From the NCBI RefSeq assembly GCF_051209875.1, contig NZ_JBNTQY010000001.1, positions 558,001-622,000 of the forward strand: 64,000 nt of DNA. Reading direction: 5' to 3'. This document shows positions 35,464 through 44,075 of this stretch, piece by piece. This DNA is from Emticicia sp051209875 (GTDB lineage Bacteria; Bacteroidota; Bacteroidia; Cytophagales; Spirosomataceae). Under the pieces are notes generated by a model. That model worked only from the letters and a program-made list of their open reading frames with translations. It did not search any database and had not been told where the DNA came from. Both the position numbers and the translations under genes were made by a program. The first letter of the stretch is position 1. Each line of letters starts with the position of its first letter.

Positions 35464-36564
35464 ATGCTTTTTCGTGAAATTACAGGTCTTAATGATGTAA
35501 AACAATCGCTCATCCGAGCGGTCAATAATAATCATGTTGCCCATGCCCAGTTGTTTCATGGGGGCGAAGGTAGTGCTAATTTAGCAATGGCTTTGGCATA
35601 TGCAACTTATATCAATTGTGAAGATAAACAAGCTGATGACGCGTGTGGACGCTGCCCAAATTGTACAAAAATGAGTAAATTGGCTCATCCTGATGTCAAT
35701 TATATATTTCCAACAGCGGGTGGAAAATCAGTGCTTTCTGAGAATTTTATGGTGCAATGGCGTGCTTTTGTAAAGGAAACGCCTTATGGGAATTTATCAG
35801 ATTGGCTTGAAAAAATTGCAATCAAACAAGGGAATATTCCTGCTGAAGAATCTCGTCAGTTGATTCAAAAATTATCTTTGAAATCGTATGAAGGTGGTTA
35901 TAAAATTGTTATTATTTGGCAAGCAGAAATATTAAATATCGCCGCAGGAAACGCATTATTGAAAATTTTAGAAGAGCCACCTGAGCAAACATTGTTTTTA
36001 CTCGTAGTCAATAGCATGGACAAACTCTTGACAACGATTATTTCACGAACGCAGCGAGTGGCAATACGCAATTTTTCGGATGAAGAAATAGCAGCATATT
36101 TAATTAATAATCAACAAGTTACGAGTGAAAGAGCAAAGCAAATTGCTTATTTGTCGGATGGAAATTTGAATCGGTCTTTAGAAATTGCTAATAAAACTGA
36201 AGATGATGAACATAGCTGGTTTGCAACTTGGATGCGGATGTGCTACGCTTTAAATATTCAGAAATTGGTGCCAATGGCCGACGAATTTGATACCAAAGGT
36301 AAAGAATACCAAAAAGCAATGTTGGAATATGGTTTGAAGATTTTTCGAGAAATATTCTTGTATCGTCATGGTGGCGAAAGTCTCATTAAACTTGAAGGAG
36401 ATGAATTGATATTTGTTCAGAAATTTTCTAATGTATTGAATATCAATAATTTGGAGCAAATAACAACACTTTTGAGTGAATCACATTACCACATTGAGCG
36501 GAATGCTCGGGCTAAAATTGTATTTTTGGATATTTCGCTTGCTATTGCAAGATTGATGAGATAA
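35464..36564 (+). CDS. holB: DNA polymerase III delta' subunit
   Basis: Clamp-loader subunit of the replicase. The N-terminus ITGLNDVKQSLIRAVNNNHV followed by AHAQLFHGGEGSANLA holds the P-loop position, but without the GKT lysine, as expected for non-hydrolysing delta'. The zinc module CGRCPNC and the AAA sensor blocks (GNALLKILEEPPEQTLFLLV, ISRTQRV) are clear. Length 366 aa is normal. It is followed by hemC after about 100 bp that contain a small hairpin. Confidence 0.87.
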   Translation: MLFREITGLNDVKQSLIRAVNNNHVAHAQLFHGGEGSANLAMALAYATYINCEDKQADDACGRCPNCTKMSKLAHPDVNYIFPTAGGKSVLSENFMVQWRAFVKETPYGNLSDWLEKIAIKQGNIPAEESRQLIQKLSLKSYEGGYKIVIIWQAEILNIAAGNALLKILEEPPEQTLFLLVVNSMDKLLTTIISRTQRVAIRNFSDEEIAAYLINNQQVTSERAKQIAYLSDGNLNRSLEIANKTEDDEHSWFATWMRMCYALNIQKLVPMADEFDTKGKEYQKAMLEYGLKIFREIFLYRHGGESLIKLEGDELIFVQKFSNVLNINNLEQITTLLSESHYHIERNARAKIVFLDISLAIARLMR

Positions 36565-36636
36565 ACTTACCAAGTATACAAAAATTTCGTAAGTATTCGT
36601 AAAATTTATAATAAAGAAATTTAATACGTTTTTATG

Positions 36637-36657
36637 GACGAACTTCCAGTTCGTCCC
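36637..36657. repeat. Short palindromic hairpin before hemC
   Basis: GGACGAACT (36637-36645) and AGTTCGTCC (36649-36657) are perfect 9-bp arms around TCC. The arrangement of variable arms around a TCC loop is shared with the hairpins at 38836, 44047 and partly 12832. Confidence 0.6.
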
Positions 36658-36664
36658 ACAGAAT

Positions 36665-37597
36665 ATGAAAATAAAAATTGGTACTCGTGGCAGCAAATTA
36701 GCTCTTTGGCAAGCCTATTATGTGCAAGAAAAATTAGAGTTACAAAACATTGATACTGAGATAGTTATCATTGATACAAAGGGTGATAAAATCCTTGACC
36801 GTGCTTTGTCAAAGATTGGTAGCAAAGGCGTTTTTACGGAAGAATTGGAAGACCAACTTCGCTCTGGAGAAATTGATATTGCTGTCCATTCTGCTAAAGA
36901 TTTACAATCAGAACTCGCGGATGATTTAGAAATTATTGCTTTTACAGAGCGTGAAAAAATAAATGATGTATTGGTGAGTTTCAATAAAGAACTTTCGCTT
37001 AATAATGGACAAAAATTTGTGGTTGGTACATCTTCGACAAGGAGAGTAGCGATGTTAAAACATTATTTTCCACATATTGAAATTGTAGATATGAGAGGCA
37101 ATCTTCAAACCCGTTTACGCAAACTTGAAGAGGGGCAATGCGATGCGATTTTGCTTGCTTATGCAGGTGTACATCGCATGGGTTATCACGATCTCATCGT
37201 TGAACAATTATCGACTGAAGAATTTACTCCTCCAGTTGGACAAGGTTGTGTAGCCATAGAAGCAGCAAAGAGTCTTTCGGAAGATAAGAAATTGGCTATC
37301 AGAGAGCTAATAAACAATAATATTACTGAAAATTGTCTAATTGCCGAGCGTGCCTATTTACGTAAATTACAAGGAGGCTGTTCGATTCCATCTTTTGGTT
37401 GGTGCATTTCTGACGAAAAAAATGGGCATATAGAACTTGAAATGACGGCGGGAATTATCAGTTTAGACGGACAAATAATTGTAAGAAAATATAGCAAAAG
37501 ACCTGCCGACCAAGCGGAAAAATTAGGTGAAGAATTGGCAAAAGAAGTTTTAGAAAGTGGCGGTGCAGAGATTTTAAAGGAAATTAGATTTATATAA
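36665..37597 (+). CDS. hemC: Hydroxymethylbilane synthase (porphobilinogen deaminase)
   Basis: Haem-pathway enzyme that joins four porphobilinogens. The N-terminus KIGTRGSKLALWQAYYVQEK, the DIAVHSAKDLQSE loop and the dipyrromethane-attachment cysteine in LQGGCSIPSFGW are all present; 310 aa is normal. The gene is isolated from other haem genes. Siroheme dehydrogenase, which draws on the same pathway, is 4.7 kb downstream on the other strand. Confidence 0.94.
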   Translation: MKIKIGTRGSKLALWQAYYVQEKLELQNIDTEIVIIDTKGDKILDRALSKIGSKGVFTEELEDQLRSGEIDIAVHSAKDLQSELADDLEIIAFTEREKINDVLVSFNKELSLNNGQKFVVGTSSTRRVAMLKHYFPHIEIVDMRGNLQTRLRKLEEGQCDAILLAYAGVHRMGYHDLIVEQLSTEEFTPPVGQGCVAIEAAKSLSEDKKLAIRELINNNITENCLIAERAYLRKLQGGCSIPSFGWCISDEKNGHIELEMTAGIISLDGQIIVRKYSKRPADQAEKLGEELAKEVLESGGAEILKEIRFI

Positions 37598-37602
37598 TAT
37601 GT

Positions 37603-37634
37603 ATGTAGAGACAAGGCATGCCTTGTCTCTACAT
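37603..37634. repeat. Perfect 32-nt palindrome between hemC and GSP-synthase-like gene
   Basis: ATGTAGAGACAAGGCA (37603-37618) and TGCCTTGTCTCTACAT (37619-37634) are exact complements with no spacer. It lies in the convergent gap and may also end both transcripts. Its TGTAGA/TCTACA ends match the other small hairpins of the window. Confidence 0.75.
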
Positions 37635-37653
37635 TGCGTAAAATATATTTTAT

Positions 37654-38823
37654 CTATTCAACAATATGTCCGCAAAACTGAGCAGTATTATCCAATATTT
37701 TTCCACCTCTACGAAAACCTAATCCACAAGCCTCTCCTGCAAAAAAAACACCTGCTTGGTAAGAATGCCCTGCCGAATCTTGTAAAAATTCAGTGTATTC
37801 TTGAAAAATAGTTTTTTGTTCAAAATACTCTCCATCGGTTTTCTCTAAAGCTGTTCCCGAAGGTGAAATCATTTTCACATTGGCTCCTTCACGCCCAAAA
37901 AGCACCTTTTCTACACAATATTTGCCCAAAATTGATTGATTTTCGGTTTGTAATAAAAGTGGGTGATTAGGGAATAATTCCCATAAAACCTTCAAAATTG
38001 CCTTTGACTGGAAAAGCAAAGTGTAAGCAGGATTTAAAATAATTGCTTTTTTATTGACGGCTATTTGTGTTAAAATTCCTGATAATTCGGGTTCGTCCCA
38101 GCCAACATATTCCCAAGGAACAAGTTTAAACCAATAATCGTATTTGATGAAATTGCCACCATTTGGATTTTGCTTGAAAATCCCTTCAATGGGCGAAAAT
38201 TCCACATTTTCAATATACTCAAAAGCTACTTCAAAACCTGCTTCTTTGGCTGCTTCGCCCAAAACCTGCATATTGGTATCATCTTCCGGAAAATCCTTCA
38301 TTGTTGAAATCAATAAAGTGGGTTCGAAGTAAGGATTTTGTCTTTGTAATTCTTTGAAATTTTCAACCAAAGCTTCATAAAGTGTATTGAATTGTTTACT
38401 TTCATCCAAGCCATTTGCTTTCAAGGAAGCCCATTGTACCACCGAAGTTTCGGGAATACAAGTAGCAGTATCGGCATTGAATTCAATTAATTTTATTGGT
38501 TTTCCATCCAAACCTCCGCTCAAATCAAAACGCCCATAAAGATGCCAATGAGCATCATTTTCCCAAGAATATTTTACCAATTCAACCAAGTTCTCTGGAA
38601 TTCCTAATTCTATAAAACGTTGATTATCAATCACATTTTGTGCTGCTTCGATATACATTTCGTATAATTCGTTGGCTGCATCATAATATTTTTCTGCTTC
38701 AGTTTCTGAAACAATCACCATTTCGTTGGTGATATAGGGCAATGTATTTTCTCCCAGCATCCAATCCCAGCCAGCATTTCTAAGTGATGTTTCTGGCGGA
38801 ATTGATAAGTTTTTTAATTTCAT
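37654..38823 (-). CDS. Glutathionylspermidine synthase-like ATP-grasp protein (YgiC-like)
   Basis: A 389-aa protein with the GSP_synth C-terminal-type fold of ATP-grasp ligases. Family blocks are HWHLYGRFDLSGGLDGKPIK, LIEFNADTATCIPETSV and VEKVLFGREGANVKMISPSG. It lacks the amidase half of true glutathionylspermidine synthase, like E. coli YgiC. The gene upstream encodes a YgiB-like lipoprotein, reproducing the E. coli ygiB-ygiC pair. ATG at 38823 (KLKNLSIPPETSLRNAGW) is preferred. Substrate unknown; it probably forms a peptide-amine bond. Confidence 0.85.
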   Translation of the reverse strand: MKLKNLSIPPETSLRNAGWDWMLGENTLPYITNEMVIVSETEAEKYYDAANELYEMYIEAAQNVIDNQRFIELGIPENLVELVKYSWENDAHWHLYGRFDLSGGLDGKPIKLIEFNADTATCIPETSVVQWASLKANGLDESKQFNTLYEALVENFKELQRQNPYFEPTLLISTMKDFPEDDTNMQVLGEAAKEAGFEVAFEYIENVEFSPIEGIFKQNPNGGNFIKYDYWFKLVPWEYVGWDEPELSGILTQIAVNKKAIILNPAYTLLFQSKAILKVLWELFPNHPLLLQTENQSILGKYCVEKVLFGREGANVKMISPSGTALEKTDGEYFEQKTIFQEYTEFLQDSAGHSYQAGVFFAGEACGLGFRRGGKILDNTAQFCGHIVE

Positions 38824-38832
38824 TTTTTGTAT

Positions 38833-38902
38833 GTAGAACAATTTTCCAAATTGTTCAATGTAGTATTAGACAATAGTGAACAATTTGGAAAATTGCTCTA
38901 CA
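38833..38902. repeat. Twin inverted hairpins between YgiB-like and YgiC-like genes
   Basis: Left unit GAACAATTT-TCC-AAATTGTTC (38836-38856), preceded by TGTA, is a perfect 9-bp hairpin. Right unit 38878-38902 is nearly the same sequence in inverted orientation. Together they form a larger inverted repeat with a roughly 20-bp centre, like a paired REP unit. Confidence 0.65.
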
Positions 38903-38916
38903 AAAGGATAATTGTT

Positions 38917-39603
38917 TTATGAATGATGACTTCCATGACTTGAACTATGGAAGAATCCACTTCTACCGCCTACAGGTCGAGAAATGGTTGTACGAGAATT
39001 TCCAATGTTTTGATGAATCGAATTTGAGTTACTAAAAGCTCTCGATGTTAAATAATATGCCATCAACATATTACCACCTCCAAAATGACTACGATGATAA
39101 TGTCTTCTTTGCGTAGAATCTGATTTTGAAGTAGCATTATTTGCTTGCAATTGACTAACATCTGGGCGATAAGTGGCATAATTTGGACTTACAGTTTTTG
39201 CTAATAAATAACCCATTCCACCAAAAAGTAGGGCATTTGGGAGATTACTCTTTTCACCAATGGAAGCAGAATCGGTTTTTATTTCATTGTCTATCAGGCT
39301 TTTAACTAATGGTGGCGAAAGTTTTTCTTGTCGACCATCCAAATAAGTTACAATTGCCATCGAACTGTCAGCAGGGACTTCTTTTTCTTCTGAAATCTTA
39401 AAAACTCCCTTTGAGGTTTCAGAAATATAAGTTTTTACCCCTTTAGTATAAACTTCTACATCTTCATATTCGTATTCATCGTCAGAGTCACTGCCACAAC
39501 TTTGTAGGGTCATTCCTCCGCTCAAAATTGCTAAGGCAAGCGTACTACTGATGGTAATATCTTTTACTTTTCTAATGAATGATTTTGTACGTAATGGTGT
39601 CAT
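38917..39603 (-). CDS. YgiB-like lipoprotein, partner of the GSP-synthase-like protein
   Basis: A 228-aa protein with a basic N-terminus (TPLRTKSFIRKVKD) and lipobox LQSC at about residues 33-36, so probably lipid-anchored. An acidic stretch (DDEYEYEDVE) follows. The C-terminal part is glycine, serine and histidine rich (GGGNMLMAYYLTSRAFS, then GGRSGFFHSSSHG), like the DUF1190/YgiB proteins that accompany YgiC in proteobacteria. The order of the genes agrees. Identity to YgiB is weak and rests mainly on layout and neighbour. Confidence 0.6.
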   Translation of the reverse strand: MTPLRTKSFIRKVKDITISSTLALAILSGGMTLQSCGSDSDDEYEYEDVEVYTKGVKTYISETSKGVFKISEEKEVPADSSMAIVTYLDGRQEKLSPPLVKSLIDNEIKTDSASIGEKSNLPNALLFGGMGYLLAKTVSPNYATYRPDVSQLQANNATSKSDSTQRRHYHRSHFGGGNMLMAYYLTSRAFSNSNSIHQNIGNSRTTISRPVGGRSGFFHSSSHGSHHS

Positions 39604-39821
39604 ATCGGTTTAGTTTTTGGTTGGTAAAGGTTTCTTAAAAATGATTACCAAAAAAGTATCTTTGTAAGAATGGTAATTTACAAGCGTGTTTTGGCTGAAA
39701 ATGTAGATGATTTTTGTAAATATAGCTTGTTTTCGATTGAAAATTTTGGAATTATTTACGAAAATGCTTTGTTGAAAGACATAATACCTACACTTTATTT
39801 TATCCCGAGGAGGAATATTAA

Positions 39822-41588
39822 ATGAAACTTCTTTTACATTACCTTAGCCGCTATCGCTGGCAAGTAGTTTTAGCTTTATTTTTGGCAGCTATCAATCAAA
39901 CTTTTTCATTGCTTGATCCGCTAATTTTTGGAAAAATAGTGGACGAATATGCTGGAAAAGCAAAAACATTTACACAAGCCGATTATACCGCAGGCGTTTT
40001 ATTGATGCTTGCTGCTGTTGTAGGCGTGGCAATGGTAAGTCGCATTGCCAAAACACTCCAAGATTATGTGATGAATATGGTTATTCAGAAATTCGGAGCT
40101 TCCATTTTTACCGATGGCTTGAAGCATACACTGAAACTTCCATACCAACAATTTGAAGACCAACGAAGTGGAGAAACATTGTCAGTTCTACAGAAAGTAC
40201 GTACCGATACTGAGAAATTCATCACACTTTTTGTCAATGTTGGTTTTACTTCTTTGATTGGTATCATTGTGCTGAATGTCTATATTTTTCATTTTGGTAT
40301 TAGTCCTTGGTTATTCTTTGTGTATTTGGGCGGAGCCGCCGCTTTGGCAGCATTGACAAGGGTTTTGAGTAGAAAAATCAAAGAAATTCAACGCACAATT
40401 ACCAAAGAAACAACTTCGTTGGCAGGTACAACAACCGAATCACTCAGAAACATCGAATTAATTAAAAGTTTGGGTTTGACCGACCAAGAAATCAAACGTT
40501 TGAACTTAAATACTTTGAAAATCTTACAATTAGAATTGAAGAAAGTTCGCAGTATTCGTAGTATTGGTTTTATTCAAGGAACATTCGTAAACTTTCTTCG
40601 CCAAGCAATTTTATTTCTTTTATTATTGTTGATTTTCAAAGATCAAATGACTGTTGGTCAGCTACTTACATTGCAATTTTGTTCGTTTTTTGTTTTTGGA
40701 CCTATGCAAGAAATGGGTAATGTAATCATTGCTTACCGTGAAGCAGAAGCATCTTTGAACAATTTTCAAAAATTATTGAATAATCCAATTGAAGTTACTC
40801 CCGACCACCCAACAAAATTAGGTGCTGTGAATCATTTGAAATTTGCGGATGTAAGTTTTAGTCACCTGACCGCTCAAGGAAAAGCATTGGATGATGTAAG
40901 TTTTGAAGTACATAAAGGTCAAACAGTTGCTTTTGTGGGGCCATCAGGTTCGGGAAAAACTACGCTGGTGAAACTTTTAGTTGGACTTTATAATCCATCA
41001 GAAGGAACTGTTTTCTATAATAATTTGCCTTCAAATGAAATAAATATTGAAGAATTACGCTCGCAAATTGGCTTTGTAACACAAGATACGCAATTGTTTT
41101 CAGGAACAATCAAAGAAAACTTGCTTTTTGCACAACCACGTGCGACTGATGCCGAAATAATGGATGCTTTAAATAAAGCAGCTTGTCAAAATCTATTGGC
41201 AAGAGCTGAAAATGGCGTTGATACTGTCATTGGAGAAGGAGGAATCAAGATTTCGGGTGGAGAAAAACAACGCTTATCAATTGCAAGAGCTTTATTGAGA
41301 AATCCTAAAATCTTTGTTTTTGATGAAGCTACTTCTGCTTTAGATTCATTGACTGAAGAAGAAATAACAAACACCGTAAAAGACGTAACCGCCCAAGGCG
41401 ATTATATTACGGTGATGATTGCTCACCGACTAAGCACGGTAATGCACGCCGATAGGATTTTTGTTTTAGAACAAGGAAAAATCATTGAAGTAGGCAAGCA
41501 TGAAGAACTTTTGGTAGAAAAAGGACTTTATTATGCCATGTGGCGTCAACAGATCGGTGAACGTAAGAATAAACTGGTAGTTGCCTAA
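39822..41588 (+). CDS. ABC transporter, fused permease and ATPase (exporter type)
   Basis: A 588-aa half-exporter. Residues about 10-300 hold six membrane helices. The ATPase half has Walker A GPSGSGKTTLVKLL, Q-loop IGFVTQDTQLFSGTI, signature ISGGEKQRLSIARAL, Walker B IFVFDEATSALDS and the H-loop IAHRLST. It likely works as a homodimer exporting lipids, peptides or drugs. It has an exceptional Shine-Dalgarno sequence, GAGGAGGAA at 39807-39814, about 8 nt before the ATG; such sites are rare in Bacteroidota. Confidence 0.92.
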   Translation: MKLLLHYLSRYRWQVVLALFLAAINQTFSLLDPLIFGKIVDEYAGKAKTFTQADYTAGVLLMLAAVVGVAMVSRIAKTLQDYVMNMVIQKFGASIFTDGLKHTLKLPYQQFEDQRSGETLSVLQKVRTDTEKFITLFVNVGFTSLIGIIVLNVYIFHFGISPWLFFVYLGGAAALAALTRVLSRKIKEIQRTITKETTSLAGTTTESLRNIELIKSLGLTDQEIKRLNLNTLKILQLELKKVRSIRSIGFIQGTFVNFLRQAILFLLLLLIFKDQMTVGQLLTLQFCSFFVFGPMQEMGNVIIAYREAEASLNNFQKLLNNPIEVTPDHPTKLGAVNHLKFADVSFSHLTAQGKALDDVSFEVHKGQTVAFVGPSGSGKTTLVKLLVGLYNPSEGTVFYNNLPSNEINIEELRSQIGFVTQDTQLFSGTIKENLLFAQPRATDAEIMDALNKAACQNLLARAENGVDTVIGEGGIKISGGEKQRLSIARALLRNPKIFVFDEATSALDSLTEEEITNTVKDVTAQGDYITVMIAHRLSTVMHADRIFVLEQGKIIEVGKHEELLVEKGLYYAMWRQQIGERKNKLVVA

Positions 41589-41640
41589 ATTTTAGTTTTT
41601 TATATAAAATATGATAAATTTGTTTATAAATTCATAAAAA

Positions 41641-41871
41641 ATGAGTCAATATATCATAAACACGAAAAACGATAGTCAATCTAATGCATTGATTAAATAC
41701 TTAAAGTCATTAGATTTTATTGAGGTGAAAGCATTAAAAAAGCCAACTAAAAAATCGGAGGCTGTTGAGAGTGCAAAGGCGTTTTTAGGTGGATTACCAA
41801 AGCATACACACACTCAATCAGAAGTGAACAAGGCAGTAAAAACCATTCGTAAAAAATATGACTACCAATAA
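41641..41871 (+). CDS. Antitoxin-like protein of a PIN toxin pair
   Basis: A 76-aa protein, short and basic, with DSQSNALIKYLKSLDFIEVK near the start and LPKHTHTQSEVNKAVKTIRK near the end. Small proteins with this layout (DUF2683-like) precede PIN toxins in Bacteroidota. The stop overlaps the toxin start by 14 bp (41858-41871), which implies coupled translation. It should bind and inhibit the toxin and repress the operon. Confidence 0.75.
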   Translation: MSQYIINTKNDSQSNALIKYLKSLDFIEVKALKKPTKKSEAVESAKAFLGGLPKHTHTQSEVNKAVKTIRKKYDYQ

Positions 41872-42289
41872 AATAAGAGTAGTTATTGACCCTAATATTA
41901 TTGCAAGTGTGTTGCTTGGTGGAATAACACAAAAACGTTATTTATGGCTATTAGATAATCTTAAATACTTCGATATTTGTTATTCAGATAAAATTTTGGA
42001 AGAAATAAGACATTTTCCAGAAGTTAATTATTTTAAGAAGAAAGGAATCACAACTGAAATCATAGAAGCATTTCTTTCTTCTTTTCAAGCATATTCTTTG
42101 AAAATTATTGTTAGTTCAAAGGTAAAATTAGGTAGAGATGCCAACGATTACTTTTTGTTAAGTCTATGTCGTGATGCAAAAGCAAAGTTTTTGACTACAG
42201 GTGACCCTGATTTATTAGAATTGGAGAAATATGCATCAACTCGAATATTATCAATGAAGGATTTTGTTGAAGTTTTTCAAAAAAGTTAG
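41858..42289 (+). CDS. PIN domain toxin (VapC-like RNase)
   Basis: A 143-aa PIN-fold protein. The first acidic motif is VIDPNIIAS (Asp11, Asn13, Ser17), a middle acid lies in DKILEEIRHF, and the last ones are GRDANDYFLLSL and TTGDPDLLEL. Such proteins cleave tRNA or mRNA when freed from their antitoxin. It overlaps the antitoxin gene by 14 bp. The intact active site suggests a working module. Confidence 0.85.
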   Translation: MTTNKIRVVIDPNIIASVLLGGITQKRYLWLLDNLKYFDICYSDKILEEIRHFPEVNYFKKKGITTEIIEAFLSSFQAYSLKIIVSSKVKLGRDANDYFLLSLCRDAKAKFLTTGDPDLLELEKYASTRILSMKDFVEVFQKS

Positions 42290-42290
42290 C

Positions 42291-42857
42291 TTACTCTTGC
42301 ATAACCTTCGTAATTTCATTCAATTTTTGCACTTTACTCTGAAAATCTCCTTTGAGTTTATTTCTAATAGCCTGTAAGTTATTCAAAGTTTCTTGTAAAT
42401 TTTCAGGAATGATTTCTTCTAAAATTTCACGGAAACGCTTCGCAAAAGTTGGCGACTTCCCGTTGGTTGAAATAGCAATTTTCAAATCGTCTTTCACTAC
42501 TACCGAACTCAAATAAAAATCACATAAATCGGGTGTATCAGCTATATTGACTAATATACGTTTGGTTTTACAGTCATCTCGTACTTGTCGGTTTACTTCT
42601 TTGCTATCAGTTCCTGCTGTAACAATATCCATTCCTTCGAGATGAGAAATATGGTATTTTTCTTGAATCAAAGTAAGATTATGGTGTGGTACTAAAGCCT
42701 TGATTTCGTCACGAATTTCGGGGGCAACGAGTGTCACTGTTGCTTTTGGGGAATTTCTGAAAATAGCTTCAAGTTTCTCTAAACCCACATTTCCTCCGCC
42801 TACCACAAGTGTATGCAGTTCTTCGAGTTTCAAAAATACTGGAAATAATGTGTTCAT
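42291..42857 (-). CDS. Precorrin-2 dehydrogenase (siroheme synthase N-terminal type)
   Basis: A 188-aa protein matching the NAD-binding half of CysG / Met8. The dinucleotide motif VVGGGNVGLEKLEAIFRNSP and the block ISTNGKSPTFAKRFREILEE are typical. It oxidises precorrin-2 to sirohydrochlorin on the way to siroheme for sulfite or nitrite reductases. It ends 1 bp from the stop of the PIN toxin gene. It lacks a uroporphyrinogen methyltransferase domain, which must be elsewhere. Confidence 0.87.
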   Translation of the reverse strand: MNTLFPVFLKLEELHTLVVGGGNVGLEKLEAIFRNSPKATVTLVAPEIRDEIKALVPHHNLTLIQEKYHISHLEGMDIVTAGTDSKEVNRQVRDDCKTKRILVNIADTPDLCDFYLSSVVVKDDLKIAISTNGKSPTFAKRFREILEEIIPENLQETLNNLQAIRNKLKGDFQSKVQKLNEITKVMQE

Positions 42858-42916
42858 TTTTAATGGAGAATGTAAAATGGATAATGAAAAATGCTTTTAG
42901 AATTAAGTAATTTCTC

Positions 42917-43402
42917 TCAAAAAGTTTTTTCTAAAATCTTTACCAACTGCTCTAACCCTTCTTTATCAACTTCCGAAAAATCATCTAATTTATCGCTATC
43001 AACATCTAAAACCATCAAAACTTCACCATTTTTATCAAAAACAGGTAAAACTATTTCAGATTTTGAAGCTGAACTGCAAGCAATATGCCCAGGAAATTCA
43101 TCAACGTTCGGAACGATGACTGTTTCTTTTGTGCGATAAGTAAATCCGCAAACACCTTTATCAAAGTTAATACGAGTACAAGCAATCGGCCCTTGGAATG
43201 GCCCTAAAACTAATTGATTTTCACGCTTGATATAAAATCCTACCCAAAAGAAATCAAAAGCTTCCTTCAAAGCGGCAACAAAGTTTGATAAATTAGCGAT
43301 TTCATCAGTTTCTCCACTCAAAAGTCCTTCGATTTGAGGAATAATACTATCATAAACCTCTTTACGAGAGGCATTCTCTGGAATATATAATGTTTCAGCC
43401 AT
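42917..43402 (-). CDS. msrC: Free methionine-R-sulfoxide reductase (GAF domain)
   Basis: A 161-aa GAF-domain enzyme that repairs free methionine-R-sulfoxide. The three conserved cysteines are at residues 75 (PIACTRINF), 85 (GVCGFTYRT) and 109 (HIACSSASKSEIVLP). DFFWVGFYIK and MVLDVDSDKLDDFSEVD fit the family. It lies 59 bp upstream of the siroheme dehydrogenase gene on the same strand. Confidence 0.88.
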   Translation of the reverse strand: MAETLYIPENASRKEVYDSIIPQIEGLLSGETDEIANLSNFVAALKEAFDFFWVGFYIKRENQLVLGPFQGPIACTRINFDKGVCGFTYRTKETVIVPNVDEFPGHIACSSASKSEIVLPVFDKNGEVLMVLDVDSDKLDDFSEVDKEGLEQLVKILEKTF

Positions 43403-43440
43403 ATATGTGGGATGATGTTAGAACATCATCCATCGTAGAA

Positions 43441-43941
43441 TTAAACTAAATCTTTTGCAAAAAATCTTTTCAAAGTTGGGGCTTCAAAAGCCTTGATTTG
43501 CCATTTATTAGCCAAATCTCCCAAAATGGATAAATTAACATTATTGAAAATAAGTGTATCAGGTGAAATAAGGCCACTTTCAACTGCCTTTTTTGATTGA
43601 AAAACTGAGAAAGTTTTGATTTCAATACCATCCAAATAGGCTTGTGAACGGTCAAAAAAATCTATGTTTAGAGCATCTCCCAATTCTTTAAACCAACGAG
43701 TAGAAGCATCAATTGAGCATCCACTGGCCTCATTGAAGCTTTGGTCGAGGGCAATAATGACAAAACGATTATGCAAAACTTTCGCTGAAGCCAACAAAGA
43801 TGCTCCATGAGCAGCCCATTGATTGACGACTGGTTTTAAATAGTTCTCAATCGTACTCGCCTCATTATCAGTTAATTGACGATTGGTTTGATATACCCAA
43901 ATGCGGGCATTTTGCGGAATTTTATCGAAATCTACGTACAT
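43441..43941 (-). CDS. Conserved Bacteroidota protein (often misnamed ABC transporter ATPase)
   Basis: A 166-aa cytosolic protein starting YVDFDKIPQNARIWVYQTNR, with WAAHGASLLASAKVLHNRFV and ASGCSIDASTRWFKELG. Homologs occur throughout Bacteroidota and are often labelled 'ABC transporter ATPase', yet no Walker A, signature or Walker B motif exists. The function is unknown. ATG at 43941 fits the family start. A 15-bp hairpin (43958-43990) lies just upstream. Confidence 0.8.
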   Translation of the reverse strand: MYVDFDKIPQNARIWVYQTNRQLTDNEASTIENYLKPVVNQWAAHGASLLASAKVLHNRFVIIALDQSFNEASGCSIDASTRWFKELGDALNIDFFDRSQAYLDGIEIKTFSVFQSKKAVESGLISPDTLIFNNVNLSILGDLANKWQIKAFEAPTLKRFFAKDLV

Positions 43942-43957
43942 AAAAATATGGTTAAAA

Positions 43958-43990
43958 AATTGTGGCACACTTCAAAAGTGTGCCACAATT
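43958..43990. repeat. Perfect hairpin of the GGCACA family
   Basis: AATTGTGGCACACTT (43958-43972) pairs perfectly with 43976-43990 around CAA. It shares TGGCACA and a 3-nt loop with the hairpin at 24978-25010, although the flanks differ. Confidence 0.65.
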
Positions 43991-44046
43991 AATCTGTAAA
44001 CAATATTTTTATGAAAATAGTCTCCGAAAAAGTCAATTAAAATTTT

Positions 44047-44075
44047 TGTAGAATAAGTTTCCAACTTGTTCTACA
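44047..44075. repeat. TGTAGAA-type hairpin downstream of the CCG-domain gene
   Basis: TGTAGAATAAGTT (44047-44059) and AACTTGTTCTACA (44063-44075) pair with one G-U around TCC. It overlaps the last codons of the CCG protein gene, whose stop is at 44071. Confidence 0.6.

Noticed and set aside
43441..43941. Annotation as an ABC transporter ATPase
   Set aside because: No Walker A, signature or Walker B motif; the common name is an inherited error.
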